A stretch of 46,855 nucleotides of DNA from an uncultured Ectothiorhodospiraceae bacterium (GTDB taxonomy: Bacteria; Pseudomonadota; Gammaproteobacteria; Nevskiales; Oceanococcaceae). Positions 25,714-34,153 of the stretch are shown here, in pieces (position 1 is the stretch's first letter; each line of letters starts with the position of its first letter). Made by a program: the position numbers and the translations under genes. Below the pieces are notes generated by a model. The model ran no database searches and was not told the origin of the DNA. It worked only from the letters and a program-made list of their open reading frames with translations. The stretch is from positions 1 through 46,855 of the forward strand of contig CAKZQS010000024.1 in the NCBI GenBank assembly GCA_937141935.1, given 5' to 3'.

Positions 25714-27042
25714 ATGTTCCTGCGCCTGCTGGGCTGGATTCTCTGCGCCAACCTCGCGGCCGTGCTGGCCACGCTGCTGGTGCTGCGGCCCTGGGACCCG
25801 CCCTCGCCGTTTACCGGCCTGCCGCTGGCCGAGCTGCGCAGCGAACTGCAGGGCGCGGAGCGCGCCACGGTGCAGCGCCTGCGCGCGCAGCTGCACCGCC
25901 GCCGCGGCCTGCAATTGCTGCCGCTGCGCGGCAATGCGCCGCCCGGGCGCCTGCCGCCGCGCCTGTTGGCGCGGATCGCCGCGCTGGAACCCGGCGAAAG
26001 CCTGCGCCTGCGCAATGGCGACATGCTGCTGCGGGTCGGCAGCGAACCCGACTGGCTGCTGCGCGCCCCGGCCGGGCTGGCACCGCGCTTGCGGCTGGCG
26101 CCGCTGTCGCTGCTGCTGCTCGCCCTGCTGGCCTTTGTTGGCGTGGCCTGGTTCGCCGCCCGCCGCCTGGACCGCCCGCTGCATGCGCTGCGGCGGCTCA
26201 GCGCCGAGGTCTCGGGCGGCGCCGTGCCTTCCGCGGCCCGGGCCGCCGGCCGTGCACCCACGCCCGCCCCCAGCCTGACGCGCCGGCGCGATGCCATCGG
26301 CGCCCTGGCGCGCGAAATGGGCCAGATGCAACAGCGGCTGGCCGCCGGCGAAGCGGCGCGCATCGAGCTGACCCGCGACCTTTCGCATGAGCTGCGCAGC
26401 CCGTTGGCGCGTATGCAGGTGGCGCTGGCGCTGGCCCAGGAGCGCGACCCCAGCGACCCGCGGCTGCACAGCATCGAGGCCGAGATCGGCCGCCTGGACG
26501 GCATGATCGGCGAGCTGCTGCAGTACAGCGCACTGCAGGCCGAGCCGCCGCTGCAACGGACACCGACCGACCTTGCGGCCCTGTTTGAAGCGCTGCGCAG
26601 CCGCTGGCAGGAGGGCTTTGCCCAGGCGGGCGTCGCCCTGCAGGCCCATTGCCCGGACATCAGCTGGCCGCTGGACGAGCGCTGGGTCGAGCGCGCGCTG
26701 GACAACCTGCTGCGCAATGCCCTGCGCGCCTGCGCCGGGCGGCCCCAGGCCGCCGTGGCCCTGCACGCCCGCCGCGATGGCGAGGGCCTGGAGCTGGAGG
26801 TCAGCGACAATGGGCCGGGCGTGCCCGCCGATCAGCTCAGCCGGCTGTTCGAGCCGCTGGGCGGCGAGCGCGCGGAAGGCTTTGGCCTGGGTCTGGCCGT
26901 GGTGCGCCGGGTGGCGCTGCGCCACGGCGGCGATTGCGCGGCCAGCCGCAGCGCGAGCGGCGGGCTGAGCCTGCGCCTGCGCCTGCCGCGCCACGGCCCG
27001 GAGGACACCGCGCCCGCAGCGCCCACCGCGGCCGCCCGCTAA
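25714..27042 (+). CDS. sensor histidine kinase (CpxA-like)
   Basis: A 442-residue membrane sensor kinase: first membrane helix LLGWILCANLAAVLATLLVL, a periplasmic loop of about 100 residues, second helix LSLLLLALLAFVGVAWF, HAMP linker, H-box RDLSHELRSPLARM with His225, N-box DNLLRNALRA, and the G-boxes SDNGPGVP and GFGLGLAVVRR. The organisation and the CpxR-like partner fit the CpxA class. The small periplasmic domain would be the site where the divergently encoded CpxP-like protein could act. The stop is 9 bases before lipA. Confidence 0.92.
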   Translation: MFLRLLGWILCANLAAVLATLLVLRPWDPPSPFTGLPLAELRSELQGAERATVQRLRAQLHRRRGLQLLPLRGNAPPGRLPPRLLARIAALEPGESLRLRNGDMLLRVGSEPDWLLRAPAGLAPRLRLAPLSLLLLALLAFVGVAWFAARRLDRPLHALRRLSAEVSGGAVPSAARAAGRAPTPAPSLTRRRDAIGALAREMGQMQQRLAAGEAARIELTRDLSHELRSPLARMQVALALAQERDPSDPRLHSIEAEIGRLDGMIGELLQYSALQAEPPLQRTPTDLAALFEALRSRWQEGFAQAGVALQAHCPDISWPLDERWVERALDNLLRNALRACAGRPQAAVALHARRDGEGLELEVSDNGPGVPADQLSRLFEPLGGERAEGFGLGLAVVRRVALRHGGDCAASRSASGGLSLRLRLPRHGPEDTAPAAPTAAAR

Positions 27043-27051
27043 AATGCGCGC

Positions 27052-28044
27052 ATGAGCGAATTCAAGGGCATCCCCATCGTGCGCAGCGGCGAGAAGTACC
27101 GCACCGCACAGGGTTTCTCGGCCGTGCGCGACGGCATCAAGGCGCGCAACGTGACCAACGCCCCGCCGCCGGCCCGCCTGCCCAAACCGCGCTGGCTGAA
27201 GGCCCAACTGCCCTCGGACCCGCGTTACTACCGCACCCGCGAAATCGTGGGCGAGCACCGCCTGGCGACCGTGTGCGAAGAGTCCAAGTGCCCCAACATC
27301 GGCGAGTGCTGGTCGCACGGCACCGCCACCATCATGTTGATGGGCAGCGTGTGCACGCGGGCCTGCCGCTTCTGCAGCGTGGACACCGGCAACCCCGGCG
27401 GCTGGCTGGATGCCGAGGAGCCGGCCAATGCCGCCGAGTCGGTGCACCTGATGCGGCTGCAGTACGTGGTGCTGACCAGCGTGGATCGCGACGACCTGCC
27501 CGACGGCGGCGCCGGCCATTACGCCGCCTGCGTGCGCGCCATTCGCGACCGCAACCCCGACACCGCCGTCGAGGCGCTGACACCCGATTTCCAGGGGCGC
27601 ATGGCCGATGTCGAGACCGTGGTCGACTCCGGCCTGCAGGTCTTCGCCCAAAACCTCGAAACCGTCGAGCGGCTGACCCACGTGGTGCGCGACCGCCGCG
27701 CCGGCTACCGGCAGACGCTGGACCTGCTGGCCCACGCCAAGGCCCACCGGCCCGATGTGCTGACCAAGACCAGCCTGATGCTGGGCCTGGGCGAATCCGA
27801 GGACGAGGTGCTGCAGGCGCTGCGCGATATCCGTGCCGCCCAGGTCGACATCGTCACGCTGGGCCAGTACCTGCAGCCCACCGCCAACCACCTGCCGGTG
27901 GCCCGCTACGTGCCGCCCGAGGACTTCGCCCGCCTGCGTCAGGCCGGGCTGGAACTGGGCTTTTTGGAAGTGGTGGCGGGGCCGATGGTGCGCTCCAGCT
28001 ACCGCGCCGACCGCGTGTTCCAGAAGGACAACTGCGGCGTCTGA
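27052..28044 (+). CDS. lipA: lipoyl synthase LipA
   Basis: A radical-SAM enzyme that inserts two sulfurs into octanoyl groups on lipoyl domains. Both clusters are coded: the auxiliary cluster CX4CX5C (Cys75, 80, 86) and the radical-SAM CX3CX2C motif CTRACRFC (Cys101, 105, 108). The C-terminal RSSY motif that ligates the auxiliary cluster is present (VRSSYRAD). 330 residues, full length. lipB is not next to it, unlike in many proteobacteria; instead it follows the sensor kinase by 9 bases. Confidence 0.97.
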   Translation: MSEFKGIPIVRSGEKYRTAQGFSAVRDGIKARNVTNAPPPARLPKPRWLKAQLPSDPRYYRTREIVGEHRLATVCEESKCPNIGECWSHGTATIMLMGSVCTRACRFCSVDTGNPGGWLDAEEPANAAESVHLMRLQYVVLTSVDRDDLPDGGAGHYAACVRAIRDRNPDTAVEALTPDFQGRMADVETVVDSGLQVFAQNLETVERLTHVVRDRRAGYRQTLDLLAHAKAHRPDVLTKTSLMLGLGESEDEVLQALRDIRAAQVDIVTLGQYLQPTANHLPVARYVPPEDFARLRQAGLELGFLEVVAGPMVRSSYRADRVFQKDNCGV

Positions 28045-28080
28045 GCACCCGCGGCGCGCGGGCATCTACAAACCCGGCGG

Positions 28081-29550
28081 CTACAAACCCGGAACGATGA
28101 CCTGCGGCCAGGGCGCCTGGGTCGGTGGCGGGGCCGCCTGCGTCTGCGGCCGCTCGCGTTCGGCCGCCTCGGCCGCGGTGGGATACAGCCAGCGCAGCAG
28201 GTCGTAATAGGCGCGGATATTGCCCACATAGGCCCGCGCCTCGGTGCCGCGGGCATAGCCATAGCGCAGGTCTTCGTACCAGCGGGGCTGCATCAGCTTG
28301 GGCAGGTTGGCGCGCAAGTCGATCCAGCGGTTGGGGTCGCCGCCCAGCTCCGCCGTCAGGCCTTGCAGATCGCGCAGGTGACCCAGGCCCAGGTTGTAGG
28401 CCGCCAGCGTCATCCAGGTGCGATCCGGCTCGGGCGCCTCCGGCGACACCCGGCCGTGCAGGTTGCGCAGGTAGCGCGCGCCGCCGTCGATGCTCTCCTC
28501 CGGGTCGGTGCGGTTGCGCACGCCCAGCTCCCGCGCCGTGGCCCGCGTCAGCATCATCAGGCCGCGCACGCCGGTCTTCGAGCGCGCATCCGGGTCCCAG
28601 GCCGATTCCTGGTAGCCCACCGCCGCCAGGAAGCGCCAGTCAAAATCGTACTCGGCCGCCGCGCGCTCAAAAGCCTCGCGGAAGCGCGCCAGGCGCGAGT
28701 CCACCCGCTTGCGAAAGGCCCGCCGCGAGTAATCGTCCAGCCGATTGAGGTGCTGGAAATGCCGGTGGCGCAGCCGCGCCAGGTCGCCCTCCAACTCGGC
28801 GAAGCGCAGGAAGCTGTCGACCTCGCGCCACAGCCGCTCGCCCCCGTCGCGCGGCACCGCCCAGACCTTTTCCAGCGGCGCGCCCAGGTGCGGCCCGGTG
28901 CGCAGGCGCGGGTTGGTGCGTTCGGCGATGACCAGGTTGTCCGTATCCACCAGCGCGTACAGCACCTCCTGCGCGGCCAGCCTTTGCAGCAGCTCCGCCT
29001 GGCTTTGCGGCTGCTCCACGGCGACGAAAGGCGGCTCATCGACCAGCAGGCGGCGCCAGGCCAGGCCCGCCGGGATCAGCACCTCGGCGCCGGCGACCTG
29101 CCCCAGGTCGCGCAACCGCGGCCCGGTATCGGCGTGGTAGGCAATGACGTACTGCGCCTCGCGATAGGGCACCGTCAGCAGCAGGTCCTCGGGGCGCGGC
29201 TGCGGTGGCGTCCAGCTCGCGGCCAGCAGGTGCGCATTGCCCAACGCCGTGTCGGCGCGGGCCTCGGCCAGCGTGGGGTAGACCTGCCAGCGGATTTCCA
29301 GGCCCATGACCTCGGCCAGTTCATTGACCAGGTCGTATTCGAAACCGGCCGGGCCTTCGGGCAGCTCGATGCGCGTCAGCGGCCCCTCGACCGTGGCCAC
29401 GCGCAGGATGCCCCGGGCCTGGATCTGGTCCAGCACGTCGCTGTCCGGCGGATCGCTGCTGAGCATCCACCAGCAGAACACGCCAAGCAGCGTGTTCCGC
29501 AACACGGCTCGGGGAATCACCGCACCGGCGGAGGCGGATGAAGCGCGCAT
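28081..29550 (-). CDS. mltF: membrane-bound lytic murein transglycosylase F
   Basis: A 489-residue MltF: N-terminal membrane/signal segment (TLLGVFCWWML), a solute-binding-protein-like regulatory domain (about 40-265, ILRVATVEGPLTRIEL to WAVPRDGG), then a soluble lytic transglycosylase family 1 domain with the catalytic Glu in VGYQESAWDP, SKTGVRGLMMLT and WMTLAAYNLG. It cleaves peptidoglycan to 1,6-anhydromuropeptides, the pool that NagZ at 10913-11968 processes further. The stop codon lies in a 12-base direct repeat (see findings). It is convergent with lipA. Confidence 0.92.
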   Translation of the reverse strand: MRASSASAGAVIPRAVLRNTLLGVFCWWMLSSDPPDSDVLDQIQARGILRVATVEGPLTRIELPEGPAGFEYDLVNELAEVMGLEIRWQVYPTLAEARADTALGNAHLLAASWTPPQPRPEDLLLTVPYREAQYVIAYHADTGPRLRDLGQVAGAEVLIPAGLAWRRLLVDEPPFVAVEQPQSQAELLQRLAAQEVLYALVDTDNLVIAERTNPRLRTGPHLGAPLEKVWAVPRDGGERLWREVDSFLRFAELEGDLARLRHRHFQHLNRLDDYSRRAFRKRVDSRLARFREAFERAAAEYDFDWRFLAAVGYQESAWDPDARSKTGVRGLMMLTRATARELGVRNRTDPEESIDGGARYLRNLHGRVSPEAPEPDRTWMTLAAYNLGLGHLRDLQGLTAELGGDPNRWIDLRANLPKLMQPRWYEDLRYGYARGTEARAYVGNIRAYYDLLRWLYPTAAEAAERERPQTQAAPPPTQAPWPQVIVPGL

Positions 29551-29692
29551 CGGCTGCTATGCTACGCGGCGCCCGCTCCGGGGGGAACTGGCCCGATGTT
29601 TGCTGGTGGCAGGACAGCCGCCCCGCCGGGAGCCCCTGTGCACCGGCCGGGCGCGCCCAGATTGACGACGCGGCAGGACGGCCGCCAATGCC

Positions 29693-29950
29693 ATGAAACA
29701 TCGAATTCGCCTGGCCCTGAGCGGCCTCATCATTGCCCTGGCCCCCGCCGCCGGCGCGCTGGCCAATGACGGCCGCCCCGTGCCCTACGAGCGCATCATC
29801 ACGCTGGAGGTGCACCAGGACGGCGCCCTACCGCAGCGAGAATGCGCGCAAACCGGCCGCCACACGCTGGACAAGCGCAACAAGCGCTACGGCCGCCGCA
29901 GCTGCGTCGCCCTGGAGCCCGCCCACCCGGCCGACCGCGAGACCGACTGA
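29693..29950 (+). CDS. small exported protein, unknown
   Basis: An 85-residue ORF beginning MKHRIRLALSGLIIALAPAAGALA, a clear signal peptide, followed by a short mature chain with two cysteines (RECAQTG and GRRSCVAL) that could pair. The remainder is basic. AGGACGG lies just upstream of the ATG. I do not recognise a family. It stands alone between mltF and tRNA-Ser. The good signal peptide argues that it is real; the small size means it could still be a chance ORF. Confidence 0.55.
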   Translation: MKHRIRLALSGLIIALAPAAGALANDGRPVPYERIITLEVHQDGALPQRECAQTGRHTLDKRNKRYGRRSCVALEPAHPADRETD

Positions 29951-30013
29951 GCGCCCGCCCGCACCCCGCCCCAGATGCGCCCACAACCCGACCCGGGTTA
30001 TCATGGGCGGCTT

Positions 30014-30104
<91 letters not shown>

Positions 30105-30110
30105 AATCGA

Positions 30111-30136
30111 AAAGCCCCGCAAAGCGGGGCTTTTTT
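30111..30136 (+). terminator. rho-independent terminator of tRNA-Ser
   Basis: AAAGCCCCGC, a 3-base loop AAA, GCGGGGCTTT and a run of T. It lies 6 bases after the CCA end of tRNA-Ser. Confidence 0.9.
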
Positions 30137-30178
30137 ATTTGGAGATGGGGGTGGCGCGCCGAACCCACCCGGGTTCGA

Positions 30179-30252
30179 CAATTCCGCAGGACAGCGGAAT
30201 TGGACGAGCCGCAGGCTCGCCCCGCAGGGGTGCGGGCCACGGATGGCCCGCA
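30179..30252 (+). repeat. four-hairpin element, copy in tRNA-Ser array (A)
   Basis: Four consecutive stem-loops: CAATTCCGC/GCGGAATTG (30179-30202), CGAGCC/GGCTCG (30205-30219), CCCC/GGGG (30220-30230), TGCGGGCC/GGCCCGCA (30231-30252). Left flank GGGTTCGA and right flank AATCCCACCC together recreate the tRNA-Ser T-arm. Confidence 0.75.
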
Positions 30253-30329
30253 TCAATCCCACCCGCTCTCGCGTTCCGTCCTCGGACCACACCAAACGGT
30301 GGCCCCGTCAAACGACCCTCCGAACGCCC

Positions 30330-30396
30330 CCGCAGAACAGCGGACGGACGAGCCGCAGGCTCGCACCGCAGGGGTGCGGGCCAAGGATGGCCCGCA
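30330..30396 (+). repeat. four-hairpin element, copy in tRNA-Ser array (B)
   Basis: A degenerate copy of the preceding element: short first stem CCGC/GCGG, second stem CGAGCC/GGCTCG kept, third stem eroded, fourth stem TGCGGGCC/GGCCCGCA at 30375-30396 kept. It is followed 3 bases later by the 13-base tRNA-Ser 3' copy. Confidence 0.65.
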
Positions 30397-30646
30397 TCAA
30401 TCCCACCCTCTGAGCCGTTCCGTCCTCGGACGAGACCAGCCGGTGAGACCGCCATACGACCCTCCGCACGCCCCTCCAGGCGCGTGCCCATGGTCTGCCC
30501 TGCCCCATTGGTCGCCCCCCCAGAACAGCGGACGAACGAGCCGCAGGCTCGCCCCGAAATCGCGTTCCGGCCTTTGGCACCCCCAGGTCCCAGCGCCACC
30601 CAGACGAACCCACCCGGGTTCCTCCACGCCATCCCTGGACCTCCAC

Positions 30647-30673
30647 AAAAAACCCCGCCGAAGCGGGGTTTTT
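30647..30673. terminator. bidirectional terminator after DUF1302 gene
   Basis: AAAAAACCCCGC, loop CGAA, GCGGGGTTTTT. On the minus strand it lies 20 bases beyond the DUF1302 stop and ends in a run of T, so it terminates that gene; on the plus strand it also closes the tRNA-Ser array. Confidence 0.85.
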
Positions 30674-30692
30674 CGTATCGGAGCTCGCCGCC

Positions 30693-33086
30693 CTAGAAGT
30701 CGTAGCGGACGTTGAGCTGCAGCGTGTCGCGGTCGCGGCGGGCGTTGTTCTCGCCCTCGTTGAGCGTGTAGCGCACGTTGGCGGAGAAGGTCTGCTGGTA
30801 GTCAAAGCCCACGCCGAACAGGCCGGTCAGGTTGCCCTCGGAGAAGTTCTGGCCCAGGCCCGGGGCATTGCCCTCGATGTCGTAGAACAGGCCCAGCAGC
30901 GGCGACACGTTCAGGCCCCAGAACAGGTTGTCGTATTTGAACAGGCCAATGATGCGCACGCCGTAGGACACGGGGTCGCCGAAGTTGTCGGCATCCTGCG
31001 TGGTGGGGTTCTGGCGGCAGGGCTCGGCCTCGTAGTTGCCGTAGGTGTCGGAGTTGAACACGCGGCGCTGGCATTCCTCGTCGCCGTTGCCGCCGGTGTC
31101 GGTGGCATCGGTGCGCGCCGCGCTGTCGCTGATCTCGCCGTTGACGCTGCCGTCGGCACCGGCCGAGGCGTGCGTGTTGGCCTCCGGCCCCTGGAACTGC
31201 AGCTCAGAGAGCTTGGGCATGTCCACAACGTGGGTCAGGCCGGCCTCGCCGATCACGACGATCTGCGTGGCCTGCAGCGGGTTGGCCGCGCCGATGGTCT
31301 TGATCAGCGTGGTGGCCAGCTGGCCCACCTTCAGGCGCTCGTAGCCGCGGATGTAATAGCCGCCCGGCTGGCTGGAGTCATAGGGCTGGTCGCGATACAG
31401 CGTCCGCACATAATCAGGCACCGCGATGCGGCGGCCCGGCAGCACGATGTTCTCCTGCCCCGCCGCTTCCAGGATCGGCGTCAGCAGGCCGCCTTGCAGG
31501 GCGTCGAGCAGGGGGCCGGCCAAATCGCCTGCGACCGGCACGGTGCCCGAGAGCACGTCGAGGTCGGTCAGGTTGATGTTGTTGTCCGGGAAGGCCGGCT
31601 GCAGCGCGGCGAAGGTCAGGTCCACTGTGTGGATCTGCACCGGCAGGTTCGGGCGGAAGCTGTACTCGCCCGACCAGGCGATGCCGCCGATCGTCGTGTT
31701 GAAGCTGATGCCGTACATCTGGATGTCTTCGGGGTATTCGGCGAAGACACCGGCCGTGTCCACCGGCAGCGGCTCGCCGGACAGGCGCAGCGTGCCGATG
31801 TCGCCCTGCAGCACGCCGCAGGCCACCGCCAGTTCGACAATGTTCACCGAGTCGCCGGCGCAGCTGGGCTGGGCGGCGATGAAGGAAGCGCTGGGAATGC
31901 GCGAGTGGTACTTGGAGTAGTACAGCCCGAATTCGGTACCGCCGTTGAGGTTCTCGGCGTAGTAGCGCAGCGACACGCCGAACTGGCCCTCGTCCGGCGC
32001 CTCACGGTCGGGCAGGCGGTTCAGCGTGCGGCCGCTGGCCGAGCCCAGCGAGAAGGGGTCCTCGGGGTTGTCTTCGGAGCTGTAGATGTTGCGCGGGTCT
32101 TCGGGCGCCTTGCCGAAGGACAGCATGGCGTAATAGCCGTCGCTGTCTTCGCCGCCGAAGGTGTCGGAGGTGCTGTAGAAGGTGCCGGGCGCGTCGATGA
32201 TCGCCGGCCGCCATTCGTACTGGTAATAGGCCTCCATGCTGGTGTTCAGCGTCAGCTCGGTCTGCAGCGACACCATGCCCACGCCCTGGAAGGGCTCGGA
32301 GAGGTCAAAGCCGGGGATGCGCGTCAGACGCTGGTCCGGCGGGTTGACGGTGTTGATCGAGTTCAGCACCAGCGCGGTGGATTCGCCCCAGTTCAGGCGG
32401 TGGCGGCCCACGCGCACCTCGGCGTAACGGTCGAAGATGTTGAACACCCGCGACAGAAACAGGTCCTGCACGATGAAGTCCGAACCAAACTGGTCCTCGG
32501 CGCCGGGCGGCAGGTCCTGGCGCAGGGGCTGCAGCGTGGAATCGAAGCGCTCCTGCGTGTGGCTGCTGTACACGCTGTCAAAGAGCCATTGCGTGCGCGC
32601 CGTCAGGTAGAAGTCGGCGAAGTCGGCAATCAGCGTGGTGTTGAGCTTGGCCGCGGCGTTGACGATGTCGCCGCGGTCGAAGTTCATGTTGCCGTTGTCG
32701 CCGTTGATGTTGAAGCTGCCCGGCGACTCGACATAGGCGCGGTTCAGGTCCGGGTTCTGCGTGCCGTTGCAGGTCTCGCCGATGTCATCGCCCTGGGCGC
32801 CGGGGTATTGCGGCTCGCCCTGGTAGGCGTTGTTGGTGGTGGTCCAGTCGGTACGCGTGCACAGGCCGGGGTTCAGGTTGCCCTTGGCGATCAGGTCGGT
32901 GTCGCGGTCCTCGACCCGCACCGCCGCGCCCAGCGTCAGAAAGCCGCGCAGGTTCACGTTCAGGCCGCCAATGGAATAGTCCATGGCCAGCGCCGAGCTC
33001 GTAGCCCCCAGCAGCAGCACCCCGAACAGACCCGCGGCGCCACGGCGCCCCCACACACGGCCACCTGGCCGACGCGCTTGACTCAT
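30693..33086 (-). CDS. DUF1302 outer-membrane protein
   Basis: A 797-residue exported protein: signal peptide (FGVLLLGATSSALA), then a barrel-like, Gly/Asn/Asp-rich chain with alternating hydrophobic residues and a C-terminal Phe (LNVRYDF), the signal for outer-membrane barrel insertion. Text such as LNLRGFLTLGAAVR-like start, VRVGRHRLNWGES and INTVNPPDQRLTRIPG is characteristic of DUF1302. GGGAG precedes ATG 33086. The family is usually co-encoded with DUF1329 and RND exporters and linked to hydrophobic compound traffic; the DUF1329 partner here is at 22994-24334. The gene is monocistronic with its own terminator. Confidence 0.9.
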   Translation of the reverse strand: MSQARRPGGRVWGRRGAAGLFGVLLLGATSSALAMDYSIGGLNVNLRGFLTLGAAVRVEDRDTDLIAKGNLNPGLCTRTDWTTTNNAYQGEPQYPGAQGDDIGETCNGTQNPDLNRAYVESPGSFNINGDNGNMNFDRGDIVNAAAKLNTTLIADFADFYLTARTQWLFDSVYSSHTQERFDSTLQPLRQDLPPGAEDQFGSDFIVQDLFLSRVFNIFDRYAEVRVGRHRLNWGESTALVLNSINTVNPPDQRLTRIPGFDLSEPFQGVGMVSLQTELTLNTSMEAYYQYEWRPAIIDAPGTFYSTSDTFGGEDSDGYYAMLSFGKAPEDPRNIYSSEDNPEDPFSLGSASGRTLNRLPDREAPDEGQFGVSLRYYAENLNGGTEFGLYYSKYHSRIPSASFIAAQPSCAGDSVNIVELAVACGVLQGDIGTLRLSGEPLPVDTAGVFAEYPEDIQMYGISFNTTIGGIAWSGEYSFRPNLPVQIHTVDLTFAALQPAFPDNNINLTDLDVLSGTVPVAGDLAGPLLDALQGGLLTPILEAAGQENIVLPGRRIAVPDYVRTLYRDQPYDSSQPGGYYIRGYERLKVGQLATTLIKTIGAANPLQATQIVVIGEAGLTHVVDMPKLSELQFQGPEANTHASAGADGSVNGEISDSAARTDATDTGGNGDEECQRRVFNSDTYGNYEAEPCRQNPTTQDADNFGDPVSYGVRIIGLFKYDNLFWGLNVSPLLGLFYDIEGNAPGLGQNFSEGNLTGLFGVGFDYQQTFSANVRYTLNEGENNARRDRDTLQLNVRYDF

Positions 33087-33323
33087 CGAACACTCCCTGT
33101 CGCGATATCTGGCCGCATTCCTGCGACCCCCTTTGGCGGCGAAGTGTAGGGCCGGCGCGAGCCCGTCGGGGGGCTTCGTAATTTTTGCTACAGCGAATCA
33201 GGCACTTGAGCCCGCGGGCGGCCGAATCCTGACAGACAGGCGCGCATGGGCCTGTAATCCCTGTCCTACGCCACGCCCGGGCTGCGCAAGCCCGGCGCAG
33301 CCGGGTCGTGCTATCAAGAGCGC

Positions 33324-33662
33324 ATGGAAATCGTCTTCACCGGCCACAACCTCACGGAGGCACACATCGTGGCCGGCATGCTGCGGGCCCACGATATCGA
33401 CGCCCATGTGGGCGGCCACTACCTGCAAGGCGGCGTGGGCGACATGGCCGCGCTGGATTTCGCCAAGGTCTATGTGGGCCCGGAGGATCTGGACCACGCG
33501 CGGCGGCTGATTGCCGACTACGAGGGCCCGCAACAGGAAGATGCGGATGCGTCGCCGGCGGCGCCCGCGGCCGAGCCCGAAGACAGCCGCTGGTCACTGG
33601 CCCAGATGGCCTGGCTGCTGGCCGCCTTCGTGTTCCTGTTCCTGCTGAGCTGGGCGGCCTAG
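33324..33662 (+). CDS. DUF2007 domain protein with C-terminal membrane anchor
   Basis: A 112-residue protein. The DUF2007 (putative signal-transducing) domain covers about 1-68: VFTGHNLTEAHIVAGMLRAHDIDAHVGG and AKVYVGPEDLDHARRLIADYE. A Pro/Ala/Glu-rich linker leads to one C-terminal helix (MAWLLAAFVFLFLLSWAA), giving a tail-anchored form. Family function is not established. The 237 bases before it contain only short GC hairpins (for example 33277-33295). Confidence 0.85.
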   Translation: MEIVFTGHNLTEAHIVAGMLRAHDIDAHVGGHYLQGGVGDMAALDFAKVYVGPEDLDHARRLIADYEGPQQEDADASPAAPAAEPEDSRWSLAQMAWLLAAFVFLFLLSWAA

Positions 33663-33690
33663 CGCAGGGTCGGGGTTGGGACGGCGCCGC

Positions 33691-33912
33691 CTAGCCGCCC
33701 CGGGCCTCGTCGTCGGTGGCGCCCGCGCCACCCGGGGTCCAGGCCGGCGGGTCACTGGCGGGAAAGGACTCGGCGCCCGCCTCGTCCACGAGGTCCGCGG
33801 GGGACTGCATGGGCCTGGGCCGGGCGGCGGCGTGGGCATTGCGCGCGGGCGGGGACGCGGCATCGGCGGGTGTCGAAACGTCGGGCGGGGTCTTTGAGGG
33901 GCTGGCGCTCAT
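33691..33912 (-). CDS. small acidic 'ESFPASDPP' protein
   Basis: A 73-residue hydrophilic protein. The C-terminal half holds the conserved word DEAGAESFPASDPPAWTPG, seen in many small proteobacterial proteins of unknown function (often annotated only as hypothetical). The N-terminal half is Pro/Ala-rich and likely disordered. No signal peptide is present. The motif makes it a real gene; nothing in the context tells what it does. Confidence 0.75.
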   Translation of the reverse strand: MSASPSKTPPDVSTPADAASPPARNAHAAARPRPMQSPADLVDEAGAESFPASDPPAWTPGGAGATDDEARGG

Positions 33913-33998
33913 GGCGGCTACTCCATGGGGGTGTCCCTCCTAGCGACTCTGCCCGGCGCATGAGGTTCCCGGCCGCGAGGCGCATGGCGGCGGCGGCT

Positions 33999-34037
33999 TG
34001 ATGCGGCGGCGTGATGCGGCGGCTTGATGCGGCGGAT
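33999..34037 (+). repeat. 13-base tandem repeat upstream of cioA
   Basis: TGATGCGGCGGCG, TGATGCGGCGGCT and a third, imperfect copy TGATGCGGCGGAT follow each other directly, 117 bases before the cioA start. No function is apparent. Confidence 0.7.
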
Positions 34038-34153
34038 GCGGGTGTCGCGGGCCGCGCTGGCGGGCCGCAGCGCGTGTTATAGTGCAGTGCAGCATCGGCG
34101 TACCGCAGCCGCCGTGCGCCGCGTGCTCCCACAACACGCACGAGGACGCAGCG

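Larger units (their letters stand above)
30161..30621 (+). repeat. tRNA-Ser-associated repeat array
   Basis: Between the tRNA-Ser terminator and the DUF1302 terminator (about 550 bases without a gene) lies an array of imperfect repeats. The 16-base palindromic word GAACCCACCCGGGTTC marks both ends (30161-30176 and 30606-30621). Inside are two and a half copies of a hairpin-rich element (30179-30252, 30330-30396, remnant near 30518-30556). After the two full ones comes a copy of the tRNA-Ser 3' part: AATCCCACCC at 30253-30262 and AATCCCACCCTCT at 30399-30411, equal to tRNA bases 30086-30098. GTTCCGTCCTCGGA recurs after each (about 30271 and 30418). No credible protein is coded. Confidence 0.7.
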
